A stretch of 64,000 nt of DNA. Source: KBS-83 sp051025295 (GTDB lineage: Bacteria > Acidobacteriota > Terriglobia > Terriglobales > Acidobacteriaceae). The DNA is taken from assembly GCA_051025295.1 (NCBI GenBank), contig JBMGJV010000010.1. The stretch is one strand, 5' to 3'. Under the pieces are notes generated by a model. The model saw only the letters and a list, made by a program, of their open reading frames with translations. It was not told the DNA's origin and searched no databases. The number at the start of each line of letters is the position of its first letter. Positions within the stretch are counted from its first letter, which is position 1. Position numbers and translations under genes: made by a program. This document shows positions 18,027-26,231 of this stretch, in pieces.

Positions 18027-19043
18027 TTAGCGGGCCGCGACCGCTGCCGGTCCAATGGCCTGTACGATCTCGGCCGGCAGGCCGAAGCGCACATTCTCGG
18101 GGACCACTTCTACTTCTTCCACCGAGCCAAAGCCCCGCTCCCGCAGATACGCCACCACCTCGGAGACGAGAATCTCGGGCGCGGAGGCGCCCGCCGTCAC
18201 AGCCACCGTCGCCACATCGGCGAGCCAGTCAGGACGGATAGCCTCGGAGTTGTCGATCAGGTGTGCCACCGTGTTCAGGTTGCGCGACACCTCGACAAGG
18301 CGGTTCGAGTTGGAGCTGTTGTTCGAACCAACCACCAGGACCAGGTCCGCCGTGTGCGCCACATTCTTGACGGCCACCTGGCGATTCTCGGTCGCGTAGC
18401 AGATGTCCTGCGAATGCGGACCGACGATCTTGGGGAACTTTTCCTTGAGCGCCTGAATGATGTCGCGCGCCTCGTCGAGGCTCAACGTGGTCTGGGTCAG
18501 GTAGGCGACCCGGTTCGGATCGGGCACCGTCAGGGTGGCGACTTCCTCAACCGATGACACGACCTGCGTGACATCCGGCGCTTCGCCGAGCGTGCCCTCG
18601 ATCTCATCGTGATCGCGATGCCCGATCAGCACGAGAGAGTAACCCTGCTTGGCAAACTTTACTGCCTCGACATGAACCTTTGTGACAAGCGGGCAGGTCG
18701 CGTCAATCACCTTCAGCCGCCGTTCCTTGGACCGTGCGCGAACCGCGGGCGAGACGCCGTGCGCAGAGTAGATCACGCGCATGCCCTCGGGCACATCGTC
18801 GATGTCTTCGACAAAAATGGCGCCCTTTTCCGCCAACTCGTTCACGACGAAGCTGTTGTGCACGATCTCCTTACGGACGTAGATGGGCGCGCCGAAGGTC
18901 TCAAGCGCGATCCGTACGATGTCTACCGCGCGCACCACACCAGCGCAGAAGCCGCGCGGCTTCAGCAGCAGCACACGCTTCTCGGTTGTGGAGAGGGGAG
19001 CGCCAGGGTCGGACGCGGAGGGCTCAATCGTGTAGGAAGTCAC
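18027..19043 (-). CDS. ispH: 4-hydroxy-3-methylbut-2-enyl diphosphate reductase IspH
   Basis: The product has 338 residues from a GTG at 19043. The three iron-sulfur cysteines are present: GFCAG (C33), DATCPLV and QDICYATENRQ. The HSFVVNEL-like and SAHGVSP substrate motifs also match. IspH makes IPP and DMAPP in the last step of the MEP pathway. I prefer GTG 19043 to the upstream ATG at 19091, because a consensus-like promoter covers that 48-bp stretch and would start transcription at the GTG. It heads the hopanoid operon and supplies its precursors. Confidence 0.92.
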   Translation of the reverse strand: MTSYTIEPSASDPGAPLSTTEKRVLLLKPRGFCAGVVRAVDIVRIALETFGAPIYVRKEIVHNSFVVNELAEKGAIFVEDIDDVPEGMRVIYSAHGVSPAVRARSKERRLKVIDATCPLVTKVHVEAVKFAKQGYSLVLIGHRDHDEIEGTLGEAPDVTQVVSSVEEVATLTVPDPNRVAYLTQTTLSLDEARDIIQALKEKFPKIVGPHSQDICYATENRQVAVKNVAHTADLVLVVGSNNSSNSNRLVEVSRNLNTVAHLIDNSEAIRPDWLADVATVAVTAGASAPEILVSEVVAYLRERGFGSVEEVEVVPENVRFGLPAEIVQAIGPAAVAAR

Positions 19044-19049
19044 TGTCCC

Positions 19050-19078
19050 AGTATACCGGGTGGGTTCCGGCTTGTCAG
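19050..19078 (-). promoter_or_regulatory. Sigma70-type promoter of the ispH-shc-hpn operon (leaderless)
   Basis: On the minus strand the -35 CTGACA (19078-19073) and -10 TATACT (19055-19050) are separated by exactly 17 bp. The GTG of ispH begins 6 nt after the -10, where transcription should start, so the mRNA would have no 5' leader. No Shine-Dalgarno sequence is present. Confidence 0.7.
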
Positions 19079-19207
19079 TGAATAGTCGCACCTTCGATGG
19101 TGCATTTCACGCCCTGCACAGCCACGAAGTGCTGCCCGTGCAGGGTTATTCCTTGGTTACTGGCAGAGCGGAAGCGACTCTCGGTGTTTCAGTCGGCTCC
19201 CCTCCGC

Positions 19208-21643
19208 TCAGTTGTCGGCTCCTACACTGGCCCGCTGCGGCGCACCCTTTGCCGGTTCGGAGGCGGCAGCTGCCTTGACCGGACCCGTCGACGCGCGGTG
19301 TGCGGCCAGGTCGCGATAGATCATCTGGTTGCGCACGATGCCTTGTACGTACTCGCGTGTCTCGGTGAACGGGATCGACTCAACGAACTCGTCCATGCCG
19401 TGAAACGGAGCGCCCGACTGCCAGTCCTGGACGCGGTCGTCGCCCGCGTTGTAGGCGGCGAAGGCAAACTCGGGCTTGTCGCCGAACTTGTCCAGCGTCT
19501 GGCGCAGGTAGCGTGTGCCCAGCTTGATGTTCACCGAAGGGTTCAGCAGCTCGTTGTGATCGAAGTGCCGGATGCCTTCCTTGTGCGCCATCTCGGACCC
19601 GACGCTGGGCAGCAATTGCATCAGCCCCCAGGCATTCGCGTGCGAGACGACCGTCGGGTTGAACTCCGATTCCTGCCGGATGAGCGCAGCCACCATGTAC
19701 GGGTCAAGGCTGTGATGTGAGGCTTCGCTCTCGATCGTGCTCCAGTAGGGCTCCGGAAACAGGATCTTCCAGTAGGCCAGCGGAATGGCGTCGATCGGGG
19801 CCGAGGTATAGAACGGCAGCGCACGTTTCATTACGCGCATCGCCTTCGCGTCCTCGCCGTACGAGTGATAGATCTCCGCCTCGGCGAAGGCGCCCCATTC
19901 TTCGCTGCCTTCCGCGGCCTGGATCTCCGGGGTGATGTACTCGTTCAGGCCGGCATTGGCCAGCAGCTTTGCGCGGACGACGTGCGGGTCGTCTTCCGGC
20001 ACATCATCGGTCAATGCCGGTATGGTCGGTGGCTGGATGGAGGCGAGCTCCGGCACGGCGGCTGACGTGACGGCACCGAGTTCCTTCAGCCGTTCCGCTG
20101 CCTCCTGCGCGTAGAAATAGTGCAGGTAGGTGTCGCGCACGACCTCGTAATACGCGGCTGCCTTCGCTGGCTGGTGCTCCTGATCCTGGTAGATGCGGGC
20201 GCGCCAGTAGATCGCGCTGGGGATCTCCTTACCGCCCGGATAGTGCGCGATCTGCTCGTCGAAGAGCTTTGCTGCGTCGGAGTACCGGCCCAGCCTGTAG
20301 TTCAACCACGCGGCACGCCAGTGCGCGCTGGGGGCATAGTCGGAGCAGGGGCCCTTGGCATCCTTGCAGATCATCGGGAAGCGCTGCGCCAGGTCGGCGT
20401 AGTAGCTGACTGCGGTTGGCAGATCCTTGCGCAACAGGTACATGTTGCCAGAGGAGTAGAGCGCCTCGGCCAGCCACTGGCTGGCCGGAAAGCGCTGCTG
20501 GAGTTGCGTGACATCGGCCTGCTGCTCGCCCACGTCGCCGCGGTCCCGGGCCAACTCGGTCAACAGGTAGAGGCGGCGCGCTCCGGCTTCGCCGTTGGTA
20601 TCGGGCAGGCTGGCGACCATCTCGCGGTTGGCCTGCTTGAGCTTGTAAGTGCACGCCATAGCGGCGACACGCAGCCGGTCCCGCGTCTCTTCGTCCTGCA
20701 CGCTCGGGTCGGTCGCAAGCGCGCGGTAGTCATCGGCTGCCTCGTTGTAGCGGCCGGCCGTGTAGAGCGCGTCTGCATGGTGCTGCCGCTCGGCAACGGT
20801 GAGCGGAGCGTTGGCCCCCATCGCCTGGAGCTGCGTCTTGGCCTGCGAAGCCTCGGGGCTGAGAGGCCAGCCGAGGTACACGCGGCGGAAGGTCTTCGCC
20901 GCCTGGTCCGTATTGCCGGCGACCTGCTGGGCACGTGCCAGCGCCAGCAGGTAGTCGGGCTTCTCCGCCAGGTGCTCTGTGCTGTGCTCGTTGAGCGTGC
21001 GCAAGGCCGTCTGCGGATCGCCTTCGAGGATGGCGAGGTTCGCGATCAGCACCGGCATCTGCGGGACGAAGACGCTGTCCGGGAATTTGGTGGCGAAGCT
21101 GGTGAGCAGCTTTTCTGCCTGCGGCGACTGACCAGACTGGATGTCAGCCTGTGCAGTCAGATACGTGGCGTAGTCGTCAAGTGCGTCGCCCGCTCCCCCG
21201 GCATGGGTCAGCGCAGTGACTGCCTCGGGCAAGCGATGGTCGAGCAGGTACGCGTGGCCAAGCGCCAGGTAGGCTGCTGCCGCCGCATCACCCTTGTGCG
21301 TCTCGGCGTAGCGGCTCACGCCGGCGTAAGCCGCAGGGGTGCGATTCTGCGCGAGTTGTTGCGCCATGGGGCGCAGTTGCGAAGACGCCACGAAGGCGCG
21401 CTGCAGGCGCCGGCTGCGGGCGATGGATTTGGCGGTCCGCTTCGCGTGCCGTGCATGGACATGGCGGACATGCGCCGTGGTCCGGCGACGGCTGCGGCTG
21501 GTCGCGGGACTTGTGGCTTTATGCGCGGCGTGGTGAGACACCGGGTGCTTCGTCTGGGCCGTGGCGCCAAATACGGGGACCGAGAGAACCGACAGGAGCG
21601 CCAGACCAGCCCCGGCACGCCGACAGATATGCAGGAATGACAC
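19208..21643 (-). CDS. Soluble lytic murein transglycosylase (Slt-like) with TPR domain
   Basis: The protein has 811 residues if started at GTG 21643. That start has GAGG 8 nt upstream and directly precedes a signal peptide (SFLHICRRAG then a hydrophobic core ending VFGATAQ). After a basic, Ala-rich linker, residues of about 100-560 are TPR-like helical repeats. The C-terminal domain is a goose-lysozyme/SLT fold: ALIRQESEFNP with the catalytic Glu, AWGLMQLLPSVG, LGTRYLRQTLDKF and FAAYNAGDDRVQDW. Such enzymes cleave peptidoglycan glycan strands in the periplasm, forming anhydromuropeptides. It lies 164 bp upstream of ispH on the same strand, but the ispH promoter suggests a separate unit. Confidence 0.88.
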   Translation of the reverse strand: MSFLHICRRAGAGLALLSVLSVPVFGATAQTKHPVSHHAAHKATSPATSRSRRRTTAHVRHVHARHAKRTAKSIARSRRLQRAFVASSQLRPMAQQLAQNRTPAAYAGVSRYAETHKGDAAAAAYLALGHAYLLDHRLPEAVTALTHAGGAGDALDDYATYLTAQADIQSGQSPQAEKLLTSFATKFPDSVFVPQMPVLIANLAILEGDPQTALRTLNEHSTEHLAEKPDYLLALARAQQVAGNTDQAAKTFRRVYLGWPLSPEASQAKTQLQAMGANAPLTVAERQHHADALYTAGRYNEAADDYRALATDPSVQDEETRDRLRVAAMACTYKLKQANREMVASLPDTNGEAGARRLYLLTELARDRGDVGEQQADVTQLQQRFPASQWLAEALYSSGNMYLLRKDLPTAVSYYADLAQRFPMICKDAKGPCSDYAPSAHWRAAWLNYRLGRYSDAAKLFDEQIAHYPGGKEIPSAIYWRARIYQDQEHQPAKAAAYYEVVRDTYLHYFYAQEAAERLKELGAVTSAAVPELASIQPPTIPALTDDVPEDDPHVVRAKLLANAGLNEYITPEIQAAEGSEEWGAFAEAEIYHSYGEDAKAMRVMKRALPFYTSAPIDAIPLAYWKILFPEPYWSTIESEASHHSLDPYMVAALIRQESEFNPTVVSHANAWGLMQLLPSVGSEMAHKEGIRHFDHNELLNPSVNIKLGTRYLRQTLDKFGDKPEFAFAAYNAGDDRVQDWQSGAPFHGMDEFVESIPFTETREYVQGIVRNQMIYRDLAAHRASTGPVKAAAASEPAKGAPQRASVGADN

Positions 21644-21852
21644 TTCCAGTACCTCAATGAGCAACGGCTCTGGTCCAAAGACTAAGCGCATTCACTGTGG
21701 CTGGCTATCCGACGAACGTGGGGGTAGCCATGTCAACAATGGTGTGCTGATGTTCCGGGCGGAGCATGCCGACAGTACCTTGACGCAGCACGGGAGAGAG
21801 GAGTCCAGCCACCCGGGACGGACTCCCTCACCTTTCCCAGACGCGCGCGGCG

Positions 21853-22866
21853 CTACCAAGCATAGACGGTGGTGCTCGAGAGCTCGACTGTCTGCGATCC
21901 GCTCGCGCCCTTGCCATCCAGTTGCAGATTCATCAACAGCACCGGACCCCAGTTCAGCGCGAACAGGGAGGGGCCGGTCGCCCCGGAGAAGGCCTGCTCC
22001 ACGCCGTCGAGGCTGACCGTCTCATAGGTCACGTTGCCACCGTTATCGCGCGAATAGGTGAGCTGCACATGGTGCCAGGCATTGCGCGTCCACGTGCGCG
22101 GGTCGCACTGCAGGTTGGAGTGGATCCACGTGGAATGCGACTGAGCGACCGTACCGTCGTTTACCGTGTAGTCCCACGTGCCGGTCCAGCCGTCGCACTG
22201 CACACCATAGATCACCACGTTGCGATTCGCGAGCACCTGGTTCATGTCCATCTCAAGGTTCATGATCGTGCCGCATGCGCTGCCGCAGTTCGCGTTGAGC
22301 ATCACGTAGGTGTCGTAGACGAAGTGGGTCGCTGTCGTGTTCCCCGCGAACGACGAGTGAAAGCGGTGCCCGCCATCGTTGCTGTAGCTGAAGCTGAACT
22401 GACGCGTGGCGCCGTTGAGCGCGGGACTCGCGACCAGGCTCGTCGAGCCGTTCGAGCTGCCACTGGTCGCGGCGTCGTGCTCGCCGACCCAATTGGTGAA
22501 CCCCTGAATGTTCGCGATCGTCGCGACGTTTGCCGGGATGCTGGGGAGCTTCGTCAACACATCGACGGCGACATCGGCCGTGCACTCGGCACCCTTGTTG
22601 CCCCATGACTTTACGTGCACGATGTGGGCTCCGGCGGTGGCAGTCGTGGACGTGTTCAGCGCAGCGGCCTGAATCACGGTATCGACGCCGCTATCGATCG
22701 AGTAGGCCATGGCGACGATCGGCTGGGTCTGGCATGGTGTGCCAGTGGCCTGAACCGTGAATGGCGACAGGACCTGGGCACCGGCATGCGGGTAAGCCAC
22801 GGTGACGCTGGCGTGTGCAAAGCAGGACAGAGAAGCAATCGAAAGAGCCGCAAAAAACGTTTTCAA
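21853..22866 (-). CDS. Secreted Ig-like/LamG-like domain protein of unknown function
   Basis: This 337-residue secreted protein starts at TTG 22866, with GAGG 7 nt upstream; GTG 22872 is an alternative. A signal peptide (KTFFAALSIASLSCFAHA) leads into an Ig-like repeat, SVTVAYPHAGAQVLSPFTV, of a type frequent in Acidobacteria. The rest is Ser/Thr/Asn-rich and beta-stranded, with WHHVQLTYSRDNGGN and ETVSLDGVEQAF near the end, resembling a concanavalin-like (LamG) carbohydrate-binding fold. Cysteine pairs suggest disulfides. No catalytic motif is evident, so it may bind polysaccharide at the cell surface. Confidence 0.7.
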   Translation of the reverse strand: MKTFFAALSIASLSCFAHASVTVAYPHAGAQVLSPFTVQATGTPCQTQPIVAMAYSIDSGVDTVIQAAALNTSTTATAGAHIVHVKSWGNKGAECTADVAVDVLTKLPSIPANVATIANIQGFTNWVGEHDAATSGSSNGSTSLVASPALNGATRQFSFSYSNDGGHRFHSSFAGNTTATHFVYDTYVMLNANCGSACGTIMNLEMDMNQVLANRNVVIYGVQCDGWTGTWDYTVNDGTVAQSHSTWIHSNLQCDPRTWTRNAWHHVQLTYSRDNGGNVTYETVSLDGVEQAFSGATGPSLFALNWGPVLLMNLQLDGKGASGSQTVELSSTTVYAW

Positions 22867-23322
22867 AGGCACACCTCGGGGGAGAGGGCACAGGGACCCA
22901 TGGTTGTGTCGCGTGAACAGGAAGGCCGTGCTCCCGGAACCCGGTGAGCAGAACCTCACGTGTGATTTGTGCTTGTTGGTGTGACAACCTTCGCAGCAAC
23001 GCGCTGTCCGCGAAATGACCCGAAATGGGAACAAGGAGTGGTGCCGTGTGGAAAACGTACCTTCGCCAGGCACGCATGGCAGTGCCTCACCAGGAGAAAA
23101 CCCTGCGCGCCCTGGCAGATGGCGGTCGAGCCGCTTCCCTGTTCCGGGCGCGCGCCACAGCCTCACGTCGCCTCGGGAGGCTCCCTATGGCACCGGTTCA
23201 CCCAGACTGGCTAGCCCACCCGTTCCCAGACCGGCCGCTCCGGTTTGTGCGCCCTTTCAGCCGACTACTTTGCCCTTTGCCTGCTTCCCAAACCGGCGCT
23301 TGATAGAATCACCCGTGCCTGA
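22867..23322. other. Divergent intergenic region of 456 bp
   Basis: This gap separates the secreted Ig-like gene (minus) from the ECF sigma gene (plus). The open frame running antisense through it lacks a signal peptide or any coding character. It contains a -10-like TAGAAT at 23304-23309 about 14 bp before the sigma start, with only a weak -35 (CTGCTT, 17-bp spacing). I see no RNA gene, repeat or other gene. Confidence 0.5.
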
Positions 23323-24012
23323 TTGGTGCAGAATCCCGTCAGCGAGAGGCGAACTCTGAAACCTTCCGAGAGCCAGACCATCGAAGCTAAAGACACACCG
23401 GTGACAGCACCCGAGGAGGTGCATCCGGACGTGGCGCTGGTCGAGCGTGCCCGGAACGGTGACGTCCAGGCATTTGAAACGCTCGTCCGGCAATACGACC
23501 GGCAGGTCTTTCGTATCGCGCAGCACATCACGCAGAACCGCGAAGATGCGCAGGACGTTGTCCAGGACGCCTTTCTAAAGGCGTACGAGAAGCTCGATCA
23601 GTTCCAGGGCAACTCGAAGTTCTACACCTGGCTGGTCCGCATTGCAGTCAACGAAGCACTGATGCGGCTGCGCAAGCGGCGCACCGGCAAGATGGTGTCG
23701 ATTGACGAGGACGTGCAGACCGATGAAGGGTCGGTGCCGCGTGACCTGGCCGAGTGGCGACCGAATCCGGAGCAGGAGTACGGACAGTCGGAACTGGCCG
23801 ACATCCTGCGGAAGACCATCAACGGGCTGCCGCCCGGGTTCCGCGTGGTCTTTGTATTGCGGGACGTGGAGGGTCTGTCCACGGAGGAGACAGCCAGTGC
23901 GCTGGGGCTAAGTGTGCCGGCGGTGAAATCGCGGCTGTTGCGGGCGCGGTTGCAATTGCGGGAGCGGCTGAGCCGCTATTTCCGCAAGAAGAATGAGGAT
24001 GGTGTTCAGTGA
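23323..24012 (+). CDS. RNA polymerase ECF sigma factor (RpoE-like)
   Basis: The frame gives 229 residues from TTG 23323 (GTG 23326 is adjacent). The true start is uncertain, since a GAGAGG sequence near 23345 sits before a possible CTG start at 23357. Region 2 runs from about residue 50 (LVRQYDRQVFRIAQHITQN, EDAQDVVQDAFLKAYEKL, YTWLVRIAVNEALMRLRKRR). Region 4 is near 165-220 (LPPGFRVVFVLRDVEGLS, then the LSVPAVKSRLLRARLQL helix). ECF sigma factors direct polymerase to stress or envelope genes. The next gene overlaps by GTGA and encodes a zinc anti-sigma factor. Confidence 0.88.
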   Translation: MVQNPVSERRTLKPSESQTIEAKDTPVTAPEEVHPDVALVERARNGDVQAFETLVRQYDRQVFRIAQHITQNREDAQDVVQDAFLKAYEKLDQFQGNSKFYTWLVRIAVNEALMRLRKRRTGKMVSIDEDVQTDEGSVPRDLAEWRPNPEQEYGQSELADILRKTINGLPPGFRVVFVLRDVEGLSTEETASALGLSVPAVKSRLLRARLQLRERLSRYFRKKNEDGVQ

Positions 24013-24245
24013 CCTGCTCGGAATTTCTCGCCGAACTCGATGACTTGATCGACGATGCCGTGACGCCCACGCTGCGCACGGACCTCGAACTGCATTTGCG
24101 CGAGTGCGAGCATTGCGTCATCACGCTGAACACCACACGCAAGACCATCGAGGTCTACCGCCAGAACGAGCTGTACGAGCTGCCCACCTCACTCCGCGAG
24201 CGCCTGCAGGCGGCCATCCTGGCCAAGTGCAAGCGCGGCTGCTGA
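24009..24245 (+). CDS. Zinc-binding anti-sigma factor (zf-HC2/ZAS)
   Basis: The protein has 78 residues. It carries the ZAS motif H-x3-C-x2-C in HLRECEHC (residues 31-38) and an upstream Cys at position 3. It has no transmembrane segment, so it is a short cytoplasmic anti-sigma. The GTG start overlaps the sigma stop (GTGA) and has a GAGG site. By family it should hold the ECF sigma factor inactive until a signal, often redox or zinc loss, releases it. Confidence 0.82.
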   Translation: MTCSEFLAELDDLIDDAVTPTLRTDLELHLRECEHCVITLNTTRKTIEVYRQNELYELPTSLRERLQAAILAKCKRGC

Positions 24246-24278
24246 CCTTCGCTCGCTGGCCGCTCCGGCCATTTGCTT

Positions 24279-25547
24279 ATGCGCGTCTGCATCCTGGCCG
24301 ATAACGCCTCCGCCCGCTTTGGCGGCGAGGCAATTCTTCCCCTCCACTACTTTCGTCTGCTACGCCGGCGCGGCATTGACGCATGGCTGATTGCGCACGA
24401 CCGCGTTCGCGGCGAGCTCCAGGAGCTGCTGCCCGGCGAACGCGACCGGATGTATTTCGTGCCGGACACGCGCTTTCACAAGCTGGCTTTCCGTATGTCG
24501 AAGCTGCTACCGCGGCGCATCGCTGAGTCGGCGATTGGCGTCCCCATGCTGCTGAGCACGCAATGGGCACAACGGCCGATCATCAAGCGGCTGATCCGCG
24601 AGCACGGCGTCGATGTGCTGCACCAGCCCGCGCCTGTGTCTCCGTCGTTTCCCTCACTTTACTTCGGCCTCGGCGCTCCGCTGATCGTCGGGCCGATGAA
24701 TGGCGGCATGGATTATCCGCCCGCCTTCCGCAGCAGCGATTCGCTCGCGAGCCGCATTTGGGTCGCGCTGGTAAGGCCGCTGACTGCTCTGGTCAACCGC
24801 CTGCTCCCTGGCAAGCGCAATGCAGCCGTGCTGCTGGTCGCGAATCAGCGCACCGCACGCGCACTGCCGCGTGGGGCACGCGGCCGCGTGATGGAGCTGG
24901 TCGAGAACGGCGTCGATCTCACGGAGTGGACGAAGCCACCCGCCTCCTCGCCAAAGCCCGGGCGCTTCGTGTTTCTAGGGCGGCTGGTGGACTGGAAGGC
25001 GCTGCCGATCGTGCTTGAGGCGCTGGCCCGGGTGCCCGGTGCGACGCTGGACGTGATCGGCGATGGCAACATGCGCGAGCCATGGCAGGGAGAGGCCGCT
25101 CGGCTCCGAGTGAATGACCGAGTCGCGTTTCGCGGCTGGCGCACGCAACCAGAGTGCGCAGTGGCGCTTGCTGCGGCGACCGCCCTGGTCCTGCCCAGCC
25201 TCTATGAATGCGGCGGAGCAGTCGTCCTTGAGGCGATGGCAATGGGACGTCCCGTGATTGCAACGGCGTGGGGTGGTCCCGCGGACTACCTGGATGCAGA
25301 GACAGGCTTCCTCATCGCGCCCGCAAGCTACGAGGCAATGGTGGCCGGCTTCGCCGCGGCCATGCAGCGCCTGATCGAGGTGCCAGGGTTATCCGAGCGC
25401 ATGGGCGCAGCCGGGCGCGAGCGGCTGCTGGCTCACTTTACCTGGGACAGCAAGATGGACTGCATGCTTGAGATCTATCGCAGTGTGCTCGATCAAAGGG
25501 CGGGTGTCTCCGGGGCGGCATCGCCGGTCGAGTACACCACGTCATAG
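24279..25547 (+). CDS. Glycosyltransferase family 4-like protein
   Basis: The 422-residue protein has a GT-B fold. The N-terminal domain begins MRVCILADNASARFGGEAI, with a Gly-rich donor/acceptor loop. The C-terminal donor-binding domain has FLGRLVDWKALPIVLEAL near 230, then the GT4 catalytic E-x7-E region in PSLYECGGAVVLEAMAMG near 310, and GRPVIATAWGG. ATG 24279 is preferred to the TTG two codons earlier. It lies 33 bp after the anti-sigma gene and may be controlled by that sigma factor. The sugar and acceptor are unknown. Its last 55 bp overlap the convergent reductase gene. Confidence 0.85.
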   Translation: MRVCILADNASARFGGEAILPLHYFRLLRRRGIDAWLIAHDRVRGELQELLPGERDRMYFVPDTRFHKLAFRMSKLLPRRIAESAIGVPMLLSTQWAQRPIIKRLIREHGVDVLHQPAPVSPSFPSLYFGLGAPLIVGPMNGGMDYPPAFRSSDSLASRIWVALVRPLTALVNRLLPGKRNAAVLLVANQRTARALPRGARGRVMELVENGVDLTEWTKPPASSPKPGRFVFLGRLVDWKALPIVLEALARVPGATLDVIGDGNMREPWQGEAARLRVNDRVAFRGWRTQPECAVALAAATALVLPSLYECGGAVVLEAMAMGRPVIATAWGGPADYLDAETGFLIAPASYEAMVAGFAAAMQRLIEVPGLSERMGAAGRERLLAHFTWDSKMDCMLEIYRSVLDQRAGVSGAASPVEYTTS

Positions 25548-26047
25548 TCCGTCATTACGATCCCCGAGGCATAAACGCGGTGCTTGCACAGCCGAAGTGA
25601 CGTTCGCAATGGCGGCGCGGGAAGCAGCGAGACGCCACCACCCAGCAAAACCGGGACGATGCCGAGAGAGATGCGGTCGACCGCCTGCATCGCGAGCAAG
25701 TGGCGAAACAGCAGGCCTCCACCCATCAACCAGATGTCTCCTCCCTTGCGCGCCTTGAGCTCCCGGATCGCTGCCGGATCGAGCTCAGCGACGACCCGCG
25801 CACCGGCCGTGGGCTTCAAGGTCCGCGAAGCCACGACTACATCCTTGCCGGCAAACGCCTTGGCGCCCATCCGCTCGACCGCCACGCGCCAGGTCACGCG
25901 GCCCATCAGGAGTGTGTCACAGCGATCCCACGTCTCCGCCAGTGCAACGTCCACCTCAGGATCGTTCATGATCCAGTCGTATTCGCCGTTCGGGCCGGCG
26001 ATGTAGCCATCGAGGCTCATCGCGACGCCGTATTCTATTGCGCGCAT
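25493..26047 (-). CDS. Dihydrofolate reductase-family (RibD C-terminal-like) protein
   Basis: The 184-residue protein shows the YGVAMSLDGYIAGPNGEYDW start typical of the YyaP/RibD-C dihydrofolate reductase-like family, with DTLLMGRVTWRVAVE and GGDIWLMGGGLLFRHLL NADP-binding segments. Family members are NADPH-dependent reductases, mostly of unknown substrate. GGAGG lies 6 nt before the ATG. Its 3' end overlaps the convergent glycosyltransferase gene by 55 bp. Confidence 0.82.
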   Translation of the reverse strand: MRAIEYGVAMSLDGYIAGPNGEYDWIMNDPEVDVALAETWDRCDTLLMGRVTWRVAVERMGAKAFAGKDVVVASRTLKPTAGARVVAELDPAAIRELKARKGGDIWLMGGGLLFRHLLAMQAVDRISLGIVPVLLGGGVSLLPAPPLRTSLRLCKHRVYASGIVMTDYDVVYSTGDAAPETPAL

Positions 26048-26141
26048 TGCATCCCTCCACGGGCGACCATGGGCGCTGCCCCCCTCGGTACATTCGATGT
26101 TGCGGGACGCCTCAGATCAGCTTTCATAGTAAGGAGCTCTG

Positions 26142-26153
26142 AAGTACGTACTT
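26142..26153. promoter_or_regulatory. Palindromic operator candidate upstream of the QorB-like gene
   Basis: AAGTACGTACTT is a perfect 12-bp palindrome in the divergent region between the DHFR-like and QorB-like genes, about 80 bp before the latter. GTAC-centred palindromes are used by HxlR-type redox regulators that often control qorB homologues. No regulator gene is adjacent, so this is a suggestion only. Confidence 0.3.
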
Positions 26154-26231
26154 AGGAACAGTAGCTATTGGTCTACTGTGGACACATCGGCGGCAAGGGT
26201 TGGTGCCCGCCAGAACTCCCGAGGAGAAGCG

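Noticed and set aside
20120..21640. 506-residue plus-strand open frame antisense to the lytic transglycosylase
   Set aside because: No start signal or family motif; explained by codon bias of the minus-strand gene.
23315..23359. 14-codon frame GTG CCT ... TGA just before the ECF sigma start
   Set aside because: Considered as a leaderless regulatory peptide, but nothing beyond position relative to a weak -10 supports it.
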